Source of the DNA: Pandoraea aquatica
Lineage (GTDB): Bacteria; Pseudomonadota; Gammaproteobacteria; Burkholderiales; Burkholderiaceae
Reading direction: 5' to 3'
Length of the DNA stretch: 64,000 bases
Assembly: GCF_902459565.1 (NCBI RefSeq)
Contig: NZ_CABPSN010000001.1
Location: 1,232,497 to 1,296,496, forward strand
Below the pieces are notes generated by a model. The model did not search any database. It was not told the DNA's origin and saw nothing but the letters and a program-made list of their open reading frames with translations. Below, piece by piece: positions 52,153-62,500 of this stretch; position 1 is the first letter of the stretch, and each line of letters starts with the position of its first letter. The translations under genes were made by a program, and so were the position numbers.

Positions 52153-53610
52153 TCACACCATCAAGTCCACAAACTGATGGACGGGCATGGCTTCGAGTCG
52201 CTGCTGATCCAGTGCCACGTCGAGAATGCGTGCCTGCGCCCGCGCGGCGAAGCGACGCGTGAGATTCGTTCTGAACTTCTCCACCAGCAACGGGATGCCT
52301 TCGTCGCGACGTCGCTTATGGCCGATCGGATACTCGACGAGCACTTCATCGAGCACCGTACCGTCGTTCAGCGTGACGGTCAGGCCGTTAGCAATCGAAC
52401 GCTTGTCGGGATCGTGATAGTCGCGGGTGAATTGCGGGTCTTCCTCGCACACGATGCCCGCACGCAATGCATCGATGCGCGGGTCGGCAGCCACATCGTC
52501 TTCGTAGTCGGCCGCTGTCAGCCGTCCGAACAGCAACGGCACCGCCACCATGTACTGGATGCAGTGATCGCGGTCCGCCGGATTGGCGAGCGGCCCTTGC
52601 TTGTCGATGATGCGAATCGCCGCCGCGTGCGTGCGAATCTTCACCGAGCGGATGTCCTGCGCGCTACGCCCCATCGCCAGCAACTGACGGTGCAACGTCA
52701 TCGCGGCCTCGGCCGCCGTCTGCGCATGGAACTCGGCCGGAAAGGAAATCTTGAACAGCACGTTCTCCATCACATACGACCCGTAAGGCCGCTGGAACGC
52801 GAACGGCTTGCCTTTGAACAGCACGTCGTAAAAGCCCCACGTCTTTGCCGTGAGCACCGACGGATACCCCATCTCGCCGGTGCGCGCCATGAGCGCGAGA
52901 CGCACCGCGCGGCTCGTCGCATCGCCTGCCGCCCAAGACTTGCGGCTACCGGTGTTCGGCGCGTGACGATACGTGCGCAGGCTCTGCCCATCGACGAACG
53001 CCAGCGAGAGCGCATCGATCAGTTCGTCGCGCGACAGGCCCAGCATTTCGCCGACGACTGCCGTCGACGCCACCTTGACCAGCACCACGTGATCGAGCCC
53101 GACCTGATTGAACGAGTTCTCCAGCGCGAGACACCCCTGAATCTCGTGCGCCTTGATCATCGCCGTGAGCACGTGCCGCATCGTCAGCGGCGGCTGCCCC
53201 TGCGCCACCGCCGTGCGCGAGAGCCAGTCGGCCGTCATCAGAATGCCGCCGAGGTTATCCGACGGATGCCCCCACTCGGCCGCCAGCCACGTGTCGTTGA
53301 AGTCGAGCCAGCGAATCATCGCGCCCAGACTGAACGCGGCCTGCACCGGGTCAAGCTGATACGGTGTGCCCGGCACCTTTGCGCCGTTCGGCACGACGGT
53401 GCCCGGCACAATGGGGCCGAGCAGCTTGGTGCACGCGGGATAAGAGAGCGCTTCGAAGCCGCACCCAAGCGTGTCGATGAGACAGTTGCGTGCGGTGTCG
53501 AAGGCGGGATCGCTGCGGATCTCGTAGGTCAGGACGTAGTCGGCAATGTCCGTCAGGACTTTGTCGGGCGAGGGACGCACATTCGCAACGTTCGAAGCAC
53601 CTGCGGACAT
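52153..53610 (-). CDS. prpD: 2-methylcitrate dehydratase (PrpD)
   Basis: Cofactor-free dehydratase of the MmgE/PrpD family, 485 residues, converting 2-methylcitrate to cis-2-methylaconitate. Family blocks: [70 protein letters not shown] and [18 protein letters not shown] lies seven bases before the ATG at 53610, which overrides a longer reading. With acnD and prpF the operon would have both the PrpD and the AcnD/PrpF routes. Last gene of the prp operon. Confidence 0.95.
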   Translation of the reverse strand: MSAGASNVANVRPSPDKVLTDIADYVLTYEIRSDPAFDTARNCLIDTLGCGFEALSYPACTKLLGPIVPGTVVPNGAKVPGTPYQLDPVQAAFSLGAMIRWLDFNDTWLAAEWGHPSDNLGGILMTADWLSRTAVAQGQPPLTMRHVLTAMIKAHEIQGCLALENSFNQVGLDHVVLVKVASTAVVGEMLGLSRDELIDALSLAFVDGQSLRTYRHAPNTGSRKSWAAGDATSRAVRLALMARTGEMGYPSVLTAKTWGFYDVLFKGKPFAFQRPYGSYVMENVLFKISFPAEFHAQTAAEAAMTLHRQLLAMGRSAQDIRSVKIRTHAAAIRIIDKQGPLANPADRDHCIQYMVAVPLLFGRLTAADYEDDVAADPRIDALRAGIVCEEDPQFTRDYHDPDKRSIANGLTVTLNDGTVLDEVLVEYPIGHKRRRDEGIPLLVEKFRTNLTRRFAARAQARILDVALDQQRLEAMPVHQFVDLMV

Positions 53611-53659
53611 TGACGACCTCCTGTGAGGCGAGACAGTTCGGTACCGGGTCAGCGCCCGC

Positions 53660-54856
53660 TCAGAAGGCATCTCCCGGAATACGCACCCAGCCTTCCATCA
53701 GCACACGGGCACTACGGCTCATGATGGCCTTCGTGACCGTCCATTCGCCGCCTTCCTTGTTGGCTTCCGCCCCGACACGCAATGTGCCGGACGGATGACC
53801 GAAGCGTACCGCGTTACGCTCACCGCCGCCGGCCGCCAGATTCACGAGCGTGCCCGGAATCGATGCTGCCGCGCCGATACACACGGCTGCCGTGCCCATC
53901 ATCGCGTGATGCAACTTGCCCATCGACATCGCGCGCACGAGCAGATCGACATCCGCAGCGTTCACCGCCTTGCCGCTCGACGCCGTGTAGTCCGCCGGTT
54001 TCGCCACGAACGCGACCTTCGGCGTGTGCTGACGCGTAGCCGCTTCCGACACATCCTTGATCAACCCCATGCGAATCGCGCCGTGCGCACGGATCGTCTC
54101 GAACATGGCGAGCGCCTTCGGATCGCTGTTGATGGCGTCCTGCAACTCGGTGCCCTTGTAGCCGATCTCCTCGGCGTTCAGGAAGATCGTCGGGATGCCC
54201 GCGTTGATCATCGTCGCCTTGAACGTGCCCACACCGGGGACTTCCAGATCGTCGACGAGATTGCCGGTCGGGAACATGGCACCACCGCCGCCATCACCCT
54301 CTTCTTCGGCGGCCGGGTCGAGAAATTCGAGCTGCACTTCGGCGGCCGGGAACGTCACGCCGTCGAGTTCGAAGTCGCCGGTTTCCTCCACCGCACCGGC
54401 CGTCATCGGCACATGTGCGACGATCGTCTTGCCGATGTTGGCCTGCCAGATGCGAACGACGGCCACGCCATCGCGCGGCACGCGCGCCGGGTCCACCAGC
54501 CCGCCGCTGATCGCGAACGGGCCGACGGCCGCCGACAGATTGCCGCAGTTGCCGCTCCAGTCGACGAACTTCTGGTCGATGGAGACTTGCCCGAACAGAT
54601 AGTCCACATCGTGCCCGGGGCGCTCGCTCTTGGCGATGATGACCGTCTTGCTGGTGCTCGACGTCGCGCCGCCCATGCCGTCGATCTGCTTGCCGTACGG
54701 GTCCGGACTGCCGATCACACGCATGAGCAATGCGTCGCGGGCCGCGCCCGGGGTCTGCGCGGCGGCGGGCAGGTCCTGCAAGCGGAAGAACACGCCCTTG
54801 CTCGTGCCGCCACGCATGTACGTGGCGGGAATGCGAATTTGTGGCTGATGCGCCAT
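53660..54856 (-). CDS. prpF: 2-methylaconitate cis-trans isomerase
   Basis: PrpF, 398 residues, with the diaminopimelate epimerase-like fold. Opening [22 protein letters not shown], the metal-free active-site block [16 protein letters not shown] (Cys candidate) and the second-lobe [11 protein letters not shown] are visible. It isomerises 2-methylaconitate made by AcnD to the cis form. GAGGAGA lies before the ATG at 54856. Lies 11 bases after acnD and 49 before prpD. Confidence 0.95.
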   Translation of the reverse strand: MAHQPQIRIPATYMRGGTSKGVFFRLQDLPAAAQTPGAARDALLMRVIGSPDPYGKQIDGMGGATSSTSKTVIIAKSERPGHDVDYLFGQVSIDQKFVDWSGNCGNLSAAVGPFAISGGLVDPARVPRDGVAVVRIWQANIGKTIVAHVPMTAGAVEETGDFELDGVTFPAAEVQLEFLDPAAEEEGDGGGGAMFPTGNLVDDLEVPGVGTFKATMINAGIPTIFLNAEEIGYKGTELQDAINSDPKALAMFETIRAHGAIRMGLIKDVSEAATRQHTPKVAFVAKPADYTASSGKAVNAADVDLLVRAMSMGKLHHAMMGTAAVCIGAAASIPGTLVNLAAGGGERNAVRFGHPSGTLRVGAEANKEGGEWTVTKAIMSRSARVLMEGWVRIPGDAF

Positions 54857-54867
54857 CACATCTCTCC

Positions 54868-57468
54868 TCAGGCGGCTGCCTGCGACGATTCCAGAAAGTC
54901 CTGCGCGAAGCGCTGAAGCACCCCGCCCGCCTCGTAGATCGAGACTTCTTCGGCGGTGTCGAGACGGCACGTCACCGGCACCTCGACGCGCTCACCGTTC
55001 TTGCGATGAATGACCAGCGTCAAGTCGGCACGCGGCGTGCGCTCGCCGATCACATCGAACGTCTCGCTGCCGTCGATGCCCAGCGTCTTGCGGTTCGTGC
55101 CCGGCTTGAACTCCAGCGGCAACACGCCCATGCCGACGAGGTTGGTGCGGTGAATGCGCTCGAAGCCTTCGGCGACGATGGCTTCGGTGCCCGCCAGACG
55201 CACGCCCTTCGCCGCCCAGTCACGCGACGACCCCTGACCGTAGTCGGCGCCGGCGATCACGATGAGCGGCTGCTTGCGCGCCATGTACGTCTCGATGGCC
55301 TCCCACATGCGCGTCACGCGGCCTTCCGGCTCGATGCGCGCGAGCGACCCCGCCTTGACCTGACCGTCAACCACGACCATCTCGTTCTTGAGCGTCGGGT
55401 TGGCGAACGTGGCGCGCTGCGCCGTGAGGTGATCGCCACGGTGCGTCGCGTACGAGTTGAAGTCCTCTTCCGGCAGGCCCATCTTCGCGAGGTATTCGCC
55501 CGCAGCGCTGTCGGCCATGATGGCGTTCGACGGCGAGAGGTGGTCGGTCGTGATGTTGTCGCCGAGCACGGCCAGCGCGCGCATGCCGCTCAGCGTGCGC
55601 TCACCGGCGAGTGCCCCCTCCCAGTACGGCGGGCGGCGGATATACGTGCTCATCTCACGCCAGTCGTACAGCGGCTCGGCCCGTTCGCCGTGATCCACCG
55701 ATGCGGCAAACATCGGCTCGTACACACGGCGGAACTGCTCCGGTTTGACGCTGCTCGCGATGATGGCATCGATCTCTTCGTCGCTCGGCCACAGGTCGGC
55801 GAGCCTGATCGGCTTGCCGTGAGCGTCGACACCAAGCACGTCCTTCTCGATATCGAAGCGGATGGTCCCGGCAATGGCGTAAGCGACCACCAGCGGCGGC
55901 GAGGCGAGAAACGCCTGCTTCGCATACGGGTGAATGCGGCCGTCGAAGTTGCGGTTGCCCGAGAGGACAGCCGTCGCGTACAGGTCACGCTCGACGACTT
56001 CCTTCTGGATCACCGGATCGAGCGCACCCGACATGCCGTTGCACGACGTGCACGCGTAGGCGACCACGCCGAAGCCGAGCGCCTCCAGTTCCGGCAGGAG
56101 ACCCGCTGCTTCCAGATACAGCGTGACGGCCTTCGAGCCGGGCGCGAGCGAACTCTTGACCCACGGCTTGCGCACGAGGCCCGCGCGGTTGGCGTTGCGC
56201 GCGAAGAGACCCGCCGCGATCATGTTGCGCGGGTTGTTGGTGTTCGTGCAGCTCGTGATGGCGGCGATGATAACCGCGCCATCCGGCATCAGTCCCGGTT
56301 CGTTCTCGACCGTGCCGCTGATGCCACGTGCAGCCAGTTCGCTCGTCGGCACACGCTTATGCGGGTTCGACGGACCGGCGATGTTGCGCACCACGCTCGA
56401 CAGATCGAACGTCAGCACGCGCTCGTACTCGGCCTTCGTCAGCGTATCGGCCCACAGACCGGTTTGCTTCGCATAGGTCTCGACCAGCGCGACGAGCGCG
56501 TCGTCACGGCCGGTGAGTTTGAGGTACTTGATGGTTTGTGCGTCGATGTAGAACATCGCTGCCGTCGCACCGAACTCCGGCGCCATGTTCGAGATCGTCG
56601 CGCGGTCGCCCAGCGTGAGGTTCGCAGCCCCTTCGCCGTAGAACTCCAGATACGCGGACACGACCTTTTCCTTACGCAGGAATTCGGTCAGCGCGAGCAC
56701 GATGTCCGTGGCGGTAATGCCCGGCTGCGGCTTGCCCGTCAGCTCCACACCGACGATGTCCGGCAAACGCATCCACGACGCGCGCCCAAGCATCACACTC
56801 TCCGCTTCCAGCCCGCCCACGCCAATGGCGATCACGCCCAGCGCATCGACCATCGGCGTGTGCGAATCGGTGCCCACGAGCGTATCGGGATAGGCGACAC
56901 CGTCCGCCACCTGAATCACCGGGCTCATGCGCTCGAGATTGATCTGGTGCAGGATGCCGTTGCCCGGCGGAATCACGTCGACGTTGCGAAACGCCTTCTT
57001 CGTCCAGTTGATGAAGTCGAAGCGGTCTTCGTTACGACGATCTTCGATGGCGCGGTTCTTCGCGAACGCATCAGGGTCGAAGCCGCCACACTCGACGGCC
57101 AGCGAGTGATCGACCACCAGTTGGGTCGGCACCACCGGGTTGACCAGCGCCGGGTCACCGCCTTGCGCCGCGATGGCGTCGCGCAGGCCGGCGAGGTCGA
57201 CGAGCGCCGTCTGACCGAGAATGTCGTGGCACACCACACGGGCGGGGAACCACGGGAAATCGAGATCGCGACGTCGCTCGATCAGTTGCTTGAGCGAGTC
57301 GGTGAGCGCGGCCGGATCGCAGCGGCGCACGAGATTTTCGGCCAGCACGCGCGAGGTGTACGGCAGCGTGTCGTAAGCGCCCGGGGCAATGGCCTCGACG
57401 GCAGCACGGGCGTCGAAGTAATCGAGCGACGTCCCGGGCAGGGATTTACGGTATTCGGTGTTCATCAT
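54868..57468 (-). CDS. acnD: Fe/S-dependent 2-methylisocitrate dehydratase AcnD
   Basis: Aconitase-family enzyme of 866 residues acting on 2-methylcitrate. The [4Fe-4S] Cys ligands are in AAITSCTNTNNP and ACTSCNGMSG. The start-of-family LPYTSRVLAENLVRR, the GTDSHTPMVDALG block and the C-terminal ADYGQGSSRDWAAKG are conserved. ATG ATG at the start gives a choice of 57468 or 57465; neither has a good ribosome-binding site, so the 180-base gap to prpC may contain a coupling element (a 10-bp inverted repeat is at 57588-57621). Confidence 0.96.
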   Translation of the reverse strand: MMNTEYRKSLPGTSLDYFDARAAVEAIAPGAYDTLPYTSRVLAENLVRRCDPAALTDSLKQLIERRRDLDFPWFPARVVCHDILGQTALVDLAGLRDAIAAQGGDPALVNPVVPTQLVVDHSLAVECGGFDPDAFAKNRAIEDRRNEDRFDFINWTKKAFRNVDVIPPGNGILHQINLERMSPVIQVADGVAYPDTLVGTDSHTPMVDALGVIAIGVGGLEAESVMLGRASWMRLPDIVGVELTGKPQPGITATDIVLALTEFLRKEKVVSAYLEFYGEGAANLTLGDRATISNMAPEFGATAAMFYIDAQTIKYLKLTGRDDALVALVETYAKQTGLWADTLTKAEYERVLTFDLSSVVRNIAGPSNPHKRVPTSELAARGISGTVENEPGLMPDGAVIIAAITSCTNTNNPRNMIAAGLFARNANRAGLVRKPWVKSSLAPGSKAVTLYLEAAGLLPELEALGFGVVAYACTSCNGMSGALDPVIQKEVVERDLYATAVLSGNRNFDGRIHPYAKQAFLASPPLVVAYAIAGTIRFDIEKDVLGVDAHGKPIRLADLWPSDEEIDAIIASSVKPEQFRRVYEPMFAASVDHGERAEPLYDWREMSTYIRRPPYWEGALAGERTLSGMRALAVLGDNITTDHLSPSNAIMADSAAGEYLAKMGLPEEDFNSYATHRGDHLTAQRATFANPTLKNEMVVVDGQVKAGSLARIEPEGRVTRMWEAIETYMARKQPLIVIAGADYGQGSSRDWAAKGVRLAGTEAIVAEGFERIHRTNLVGMGVLPLEFKPGTNRKTLGIDGSETFDVIGERTPRADLTLVIHRKNGERVEVPVTCRLDTAEEVSIYEAGGVLQRFAQDFLESSQAAA

Positions 57469-57587
57469 GTGAGGAAGGTGTCGGCCCGGCCGGTGGCAGT
57501 TTGGCGCGCACGGTGTGTGCGATGCGCGATGCGTATAACGAAGCAGCGACGGAAAAGCACGGAACTGCGACGCCCCGGCTCAGGCGC

Positions 57588-57621
57588 GGAACGGCAGCAG
57601 GAATCCCGCTACTGCCGTTCC
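57588..57621. repeat. Perfect 10-bp inverted repeat between prpC and acnD
   Basis: GGAACGGCAG and its complement (57588-57597 and 57612-57621) around a 14-base loop in the prpC-acnD gap of 181 bases. It could be an RNA-processing or attenuation hairpin within the operon. No T-run follows on the minus strand. Confidence 0.65.
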
Positions 57622-57649
57622 CCGGCCCTCGCCGAGGCGCTGAACAGAC

Positions 57650-58801
57650 TTAACGCTTGTCGATCGGCACGAACTGCTGATCTTCCGGACCGGTGTAGTT
57701 AGCGCTCGGACGAATGATCTTGTTGTCGATGCGCTGCTCGATGATGTGCGCACTCCAGCCCGACGTGCGCGCGATCACGAACAGCGGCGTGAACATTGCC
57801 GTCGGCACGCCCATCATGTGATAGCTCACGGCGCTGAACCAGTCGAGGTTCGGGAACATCTTCTTGACGTCCCACATCACCGATTCCAGACGCTCGGCAA
57901 TGTCGTACATCGCCGTATTCTGCTGTTCTTTCGACAACTCGTGTGCCACTTCCTTGATGACCTTGTTGCGCGGATCGCTCACGGTGTAGACCGGGTGACC
58001 GAAGCCGATGATCACTTCCTTGTTCTCAACGCGCTGACGGATGTCGGCCTCGGCTTCGTCCGGCGAGTTGTAACGCTTTTGCACTTCGAACGCGACTTCG
58101 TTCGCGCCGCCGTGCTTCGGACCGCGCAGCGCGCCGATAGCACCGGTAATCGCCGAGTGCATGTCCGACCCCGTGCCCGCGATCACGCGTGCGGTGAAGG
58201 TCGATGCGTTGAATTCGTGCTCCGCGTACAGAATCAGCGAGGTGTGCATCGCGCGCACCCACTGGTCCGACGGCTTCTCGCCGTGCAGCAGATGCAGGAA
58301 GTGACCGCCAATGCTGTCGTCGTCCGTTTCCACGTCGATGCGCACGCCATTCTGGCTGTAGTGATACCAGTAAAGCAGCATCGAGCCGAGGCTGGCCATC
58401 AGACGGTCGGCGATGTCGCGTGCGCCCGGAATGTTGTGATCGTCCTTCTCCGGCAGCACGGTGCCGAGCACCGACACGCCGGTGCGCATCACGTCCATCG
58501 GGTGGGCGGCGGCCGGCACGGCTTCGAGGGCGTCCTTCACAGCGGCGGGCAGGCCGCGCAGCGCCTTGAGCTTGGCCTTGTAGCCACGCAGTTCCGCCAC
58601 GTTCGGCAGCTTGCCGTAGACCAGCAGATACGCGATCTCTTCGAACTCCGAGGTCTGGGCCAGATCCAGAATGTCGTAGCCGCGATAGTGCAGATCGTTG
58701 CCCGAACGGCCCACGGTACACAGCGCCGTGTTACCTGCGGTCACACCCGACAGGGCGACGGATTTCTTCGGCTTGAAGCCGGTGGCAGTCGTCTCGCTCA
58801 T
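57650..58801 (-). CDS. prpC: 2-methylcitrate synthase
   Basis: Citrate synthase-family enzyme, 383 residues, condensing propionyl-CoA with oxaloacetate. Catalytic His occur in [24 protein letters not shown] and [13 protein letters not shown]. The ATG at 58801 is chosen over 58807 because GGAGGA sits six bases before it while the first ATG would begin inside the ribosome-binding site. Lies between prpB and acnD. Confidence 0.96.
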   Translation of the reverse strand: MSETTATGFKPKKSVALSGVTAGNTALCTVGRSGNDLHYRGYDILDLAQTSEFEEIAYLLVYGKLPNVAELRGYKAKLKALRGLPAAVKDALEAVPAAAHPMDVMRTGVSVLGTVLPEKDDHNIPGARDIADRLMASLGSMLLYWYHYSQNGVRIDVETDDDSIGGHFLHLLHGEKPSDQWVRAMHTSLILYAEHEFNASTFTARVIAGTGSDMHSAITGAIGALRGPKHGGANEVAFEVQKRYNSPDEAEADIRQRVENKEVIIGFGHPVYTVSDPRNKVIKEVAHELSKEQQNTAMYDIAERLESVMWDVKKMFPNLDWFSAVSYHMMGVPTAMFTPLFVIARTSGWSAHIIEQRIDNKIIRPSANYTGPEDQQFVPIDKR

Positions 58802-58828
58802 GCTCATTCCTCCAGGATCAGGGGTTCG

Positions 58829-59719
58829 TTATTTCTGTTGGGCGAACAGCGCGTCGAGCTTCTGTTCGTAAGCGTGGTAGCCGATGCTCTCATAGAGCTC
58901 GGCGCGCGTTTGCATCGTGTCGAGCACAGCCTTTTGCGTGCCGTCGCGACGAATCGTGTGATAGACGTTTTCCGCCGCCTTGTTCATCGCTCGGAATGCC
59001 GAGAGCGGATACAACACCAGACCGACCTGCGCGCTCTTGAGTTCTTCCACGGTGAACAGCGGCGTCGAACCGAACTCGGTGATGTTCGCGAGCACAGGCA
59101 CCTTCACGGCGTCGGAGAACTGGCGGTACATCGGCAGTTCGGTCATCGCTTCGGGGAAAATCATGTCGGCACCCGCCTCGACGCACGCACACGCGCGGTC
59201 GATGGCGGCCTGAAGACCCTCGACGGCCAGTGCATCGGTGCGGGCCATGATGACGAAATTCTCATCGGTGCGTGCGTCGACGGCCGCCTTGATGCGGTCG
59301 ACCATCTCCTGCTGCGTCACGATCGCCTTGCCGGGACGATGGCCGCAACGCTTCGCGCCCACCTGATCTTCGATATGCATCGCGCCCGCGCCGAACTTGA
59401 TGAGCGACTGCACCGTGCGTGCAATGTTGAAGGCCGACGGACCGAAGCCCGTGTCGACGTCCACCAGCAGCGGCAGATCGCACACGTCGGTAATGCGGCG
59501 CACATCGGTAAGCACGTCGTCGAGCGTCGAGATGCCCAGATCGGGCAACCCCAGCGAACCGGCAGCGACACCGCCGCCGGACAGATAGATCGCCTTGAAA
59601 CCGGCCGCCTTGGCAAGCAGCGCGTGGTTGGCATTGATGGCACCGACAACCTGCAACGGTTGCTCGGTCTTGACGGCCTCGCGGAAGGCGGCGCCGGCCG
59701 AACGAATGGTTTGCGTCAC
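58829..59719 (-). CDS. prpB: 2-methylisocitrate lyase
   Basis: PEP mutase/isocitrate lyase-fold enzyme of 296 residues splitting 2-methylisocitrate to pyruvate and succinate. Catalytic Cys125 is in the KRCGH loop ([11 protein letters not shown]), and Mg ligands are in LVDVDTGFG and HIEDQ. The GTG at 59719 has GAGGGA six bases upstream; longer readings run into the promoter. First gene of the prp operon, read from a sigma-54 promoter 80 bases upstream. Confidence 0.96.
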   Translation of the reverse strand: MTQTIRSAGAAFREAVKTEQPLQVVGAINANHALLAKAAGFKAIYLSGGGVAAGSLGLPDLGISTLDDVLTDVRRITDVCDLPLLVDVDTGFGPSAFNIARTVQSLIKFGAGAMHIEDQVGAKRCGHRPGKAIVTQQEMVDRIKAAVDARTDENFVIMARTDALAVEGLQAAIDRACACVEAGADMIFPEAMTELPMYRQFSDAVKVPVLANITEFGSTPLFTVEELKSAQVGLVLYPLSAFRAMNKAAENVYHTIRRDGTQKAVLDTMQTRAELYESIGYHAYEQKLDALFAQQK

Positions 59720-59801
59720 TTGAATCCCTCGGTCGTGTCTTGCGCGCCGGATGGACGGAATGCCACCGGATCGCACGTGGGTTGAATAGCAGGCTTCTGA
59801 A

Positions 59802-59819
59802 TAGCAATGGCCGTGCCAG
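59802..59819 (-). promoter_or_regulatory. Sigma-54 promoter of the prpBC-acnD-prpF-prpD operon
   Basis: Minus-strand CTGGCACGGCCATTGCTA fits TGGCAC-N5-TTGCW exactly with GG/GC ten bases apart. The divergent prpR encodes a sigma-54 activator, as expected. Confidence 0.88.
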
Positions 59820-59897
59820 CCGGTCGGGCGCTCGCGCATCGCCGCTCGCTTCACCGCGCTAACGCATTCATTTATCGACGGAAATTCTTCGCCTGCA

Positions 59898-59911
59898 TGA
59901 CGTTTACGTCA
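59898..59911. promoter_or_regulatory. Palindromic operator candidate in prpR/prpB intergenic region
   Basis: TGACG-TTTA-CGTCA, a perfect palindrome about 95 bases upstream of the prpB promoter, a distance suitable for an enhancer site. Confidence 0.5.
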
Positions 59912-59952
59912 AGGTAAATGTCACTTTAGGGCGAATGTGACGGTCGCACCGC

Positions 59953-59982
59953 GTTTCAATTTGAAACACATAATGAAACATA
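59953..59982. promoter_or_regulatory. Palindromic PrpR-type operator candidate
   Basis: GTTTCAA-T-TTGAAAC (59953-59967), followed by a further TGAAACAT half-site. It is close to the prpR start, so it could mediate autoregulation as well as activation of prpB. Confidence 0.55.
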
Positions 59983-60031
59983 TCGTCGCAACATGCTACG
60001 ATTCGACGCATACCCCTTGCCGTCAGCCACC

Positions 60032-62098
60032 ATGTCGAATTCGATACCCACTGAGATGCCGTCCCGCCTGCCTGCGAGTGCCGCAGGCGTGGCGCGTGCG
60101 CCCACGGTTCCTGCGATGCGAAAGCCGGTGATCTGGGCCGTCGGCATCAGCAAGCTCGGCGAGCTGTATCGCGATATCGTGCCGGACTACGCCGCACAGG
60201 CCGACGTCCACATCGTCGACAAGGGATACGAGGCCGTGATCGAAGCGCTGGAGCGCTTGCCCGCGGGGAGCGTCGACGGTATCGTCGCAGCCGGATCGAA
60301 CGGCGATTTCCTGCGGGAGCGTCTTGCGTTGCCCGTGGTGCTGGTCAAAGTCACCGGCTCGGACGTGATGCACGCGCTGGCCCGCGCGCGGCGCGCCTTG
60401 CCCGCGTCGTCCCCTGACTCGCGCATCGCGCTCGTGTCATACGCGCGCCCTGCCGCCGAGTTCGAACGCTTCAAGAGCGCCTTTCATCTCGACATCTCCC
60501 AGCACACTTATGTCGATGCCCAGAATGCCGAGGACCTCGTGCACCGGTTGCGCGACGACGGCATGGCCGTCATCGTCGGGCCGGGTCTCGTCACGCAACT
60601 GACCGAGCGCGCCGGCCTCACGGGCATCTTTCTCTACTCGCAGGATTCGGTGCGCGCAGCGTTCGACACGGCACTGGAAGTCGCGCGTCTCGGGCGCATC
60701 GAAGCACAACGGCGCGAGCGTCTCGATACGGTGTTGCGGCATCTGCACGAAGGCGTGGCCGCGGTCGATCTGAACGGACGCATCGAAGCGATCAACGCAT
60801 CGATGGCCGGGATTCTCGGCGTGACGGCAGCGGACGCCGTCGGACGCACGCTCGACACCATCGCGCCCGCGCTCGACATCGCCCGCACGCTGGAGAGCGC
60901 GAGCGCCGAGCTCGAAGCGATCGTCTCGATGGCGGGCAAGACGTGGGTCATCAACCGCATTCCCCTGCTGGATCAGGGCACGCTCACGGGCGCGCTCGTG
61001 ACGTGTCAGGACTCGCAATCGTTCGCCCGTGTGGATCGTTCATTGCGCTCGCGCCATCGTCCCCGGCATCTCGTGGCGCGCTACCGGCTCGACGATCTGA
61101 TCGGCGATTCGGCGGCGATGACGCAAGTGCGCGCGCTCGCGCGCCGCTATGCGCAGACCGATTCGACGGTGCTCGTGCATGGCGAGAGCGGCACGGGTAA
61201 GGAATTGCTCGCGCAAGGAATTCACAACGCGAGCCGTCGCCGCGACTATCCGTTCGTCGCCATCAACTGCGCCGCGTTTCCGGAGACGCTGCTCGAGAGC
61301 GAGTTGTTCGGGTATGAAGACGGCGCATTCTCCGGCGCGCGACGCGGCGGCAAAGCCGGTCTGTTCGAGACGGCGCACAACGGCACGATCTTTCTCGATG
61401 AAATCGGCGAGATGCCGATGCCGCTGCAAACCCGGCTGCTACGCGTGTTGCAGGAGCGCGAAGTCCTGCGTCTCGGCGCGAACGAACCGGTGCCTTGCGA
61501 CGTGCGCGTGATCGCTGCCACGCACCGCGATCTTCGCCAGCAAGTCGCGGCCGGGCTGTTTCGCGAAGACCTTTACTACCGTCTGAATATTCTGCGCATG
61601 GTGCTGCCCCCGCTGCGCGAGCGCATGGACGACCTGCCGCGCCTCACGCCGCTGTTCCTTGAGCGCGCGCTGGCCCGGGCGGGCGCGCGTATGAGCGTCG
61701 ATGCTTTACAGGCGTCGCTATTGCCGCTGCTCGCGAGCTATCGCTGGCCGGGGAACGTTCGGGAGCTGGAGAATTTGCTGGAGCGCATTGCGGTCGTGTG
61801 CGCCGATGTCGTCGATGCTCGCGAGATTAGCCGTGCGCGACTGATCGAGATCGCGCCGGAGCTTGGCACGACACCGCCACCGACCGCGTTCGATGTTTCA
61901 GAAGCGAACGGTGGGCGGATAAGCGTCGCAACCGTCGAAGGGACAGACGCCCCGATGACCGGGCGCGCGCGTCGTGCGGCCGAGGAGCTGGCACGCATTC
62001 ACTCGACGCTGGCCGCCTGTGGCGGCGACCGCAATGCCGCATGCGAAGCGCTCGGCATCAGCCGCTCGACGCTCTGGCGAAAACTTCGCGCCGGGTAA
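60032..62098 (+). CDS. prpR: Propionate catabolism sigma-54 activator
   Basis: Sigma-54-dependent activator of about 688 residues. Domains: PrpR_N sensor (about 30-200, WAVGISKLGELYRDIVPDYA onwards), a PAS-like region (about 240-345), the AAA+ domain (about 360-590) with Walker A GESGTGKE near 384, the sigma-54 contact loop GAFSGA near 430 (GAFTGA variant with Ser) and Walker B GTIFLDEIGE near 452, and a Fis-type HTH at the C-terminus (CEALGISRSTLWRKL). 2-methylcitrate is the usual effector. The start is uncertain: ATG at 59993 or 60032, neither with a clear ribosome-binding site. Confidence 0.93.
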   Translation: MSNSIPTEMPSRLPASAAGVARAPTVPAMRKPVIWAVGISKLGELYRDIVPDYAAQADVHIVDKGYEAVIEALERLPAGSVDGIVAAGSNGDFLRERLALPVVLVKVTGSDVMHALARARRALPASSPDSRIALVSYARPAAEFERFKSAFHLDISQHTYVDAQNAEDLVHRLRDDGMAVIVGPGLVTQLTERAGLTGIFLYSQDSVRAAFDTALEVARLGRIEAQRRERLDTVLRHLHEGVAAVDLNGRIEAINASMAGILGVTAADAVGRTLDTIAPALDIARTLESASAELEAIVSMAGKTWVINRIPLLDQGTLTGALVTCQDSQSFARVDRSLRSRHRPRHLVARYRLDDLIGDSAAMTQVRALARRYAQTDSTVLVHGESGTGKELLAQGIHNASRRRDYPFVAINCAAFPETLLESELFGYEDGAFSGARRGGKAGLFETAHNGTIFLDEIGEMPMPLQTRLLRVLQEREVLRLGANEPVPCDVRVIAATHRDLRQQVAAGLFREDLYYRLNILRMVLPPLRERMDDLPRLTPLFLERALARAGARMSVDALQASLLPLLASYRWPGNVRELENLLERIAVVCADVVDAREISRARLIEIAPELGTTPPPTAFDVSEANGGRISVATVEGTDAPMTGRARRAAEELARIHSTLAACGGDRNAACEALGISRSTLWRKLRAG

Positions 62099-62152
62099 TG
62101 CGCGTCCTGTGCGCGTCCTGCGCGCGTCCCACGAATATCCAGCGCGAATACC

Positions 62153-62314
62153 TCAGTGCTGATGACGAATGCGGTCCCACATCTCGTGCCAGTCAAGGCG
62201 CTTGTGCGCGGCCGGCTCATCGTGATGCGTGACCCAGAAGTGGTCGACGAGCATACCGATGGCGAAGCCGACGAGCAGCGCCACCAGCATCATCGAGACA
62301 TTGATCATGGACAT
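62153..62314 (-). CDS. Small single-pass membrane protein of 53 residues
   Basis: Short gene on the minus strand: start MSMINVSMMLVALLVGFAIG followed by a His-rich polar tail ending RIRHQH. A single membrane helix (about residues 4-24) is clear, and GGGAGG lies seven bases before the ATG at 62314. The tail contains seven His in 25 residues, a possible metal-binding feature. I know no family. It stands alone between prpR and metQ, so expression may be constitutive. Confidence 0.6.
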   Translation of the reverse strand: MSMINVSMMLVALLVGFAIGMLVDHFWVTHHDEPAAHKRLDWHEMWDRIRHQH

Positions 62315-62405
62315 GGCGGCCTCCCGTCGAAAGGAATCACACTTTCATTCTAGTCAAACGCCACCGTGCCAGCGACGCAAAATATCAGGCGTGAGGACGT
62401 AAAAA

Positions 62406-62435
62406 AGCCGGGGTCGAAATGAACCGACCCCGGCT
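62406..62435 (-). terminator. Intrinsic terminator of metQ
   Basis: AGCCGGGGTCG and its complement form an 11-bp stem with an eight-base loop; on the minus strand it is followed by TTTTTT. It lies 66 bases past the metQ stop. Confidence 0.9.
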
Positions 62436-62500
62436 GTTTCATTTGACGCGAGCTACCGCCCATCAATGCGCGAGACGCGCATCCCACGGCATTTCAATGC

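Noticed and set aside
62100..62130. Three GCGCGTCC direct repeats after prpR
   Set aside because: Short and degenerate in very GC-rich sequence; no functional signal attached.
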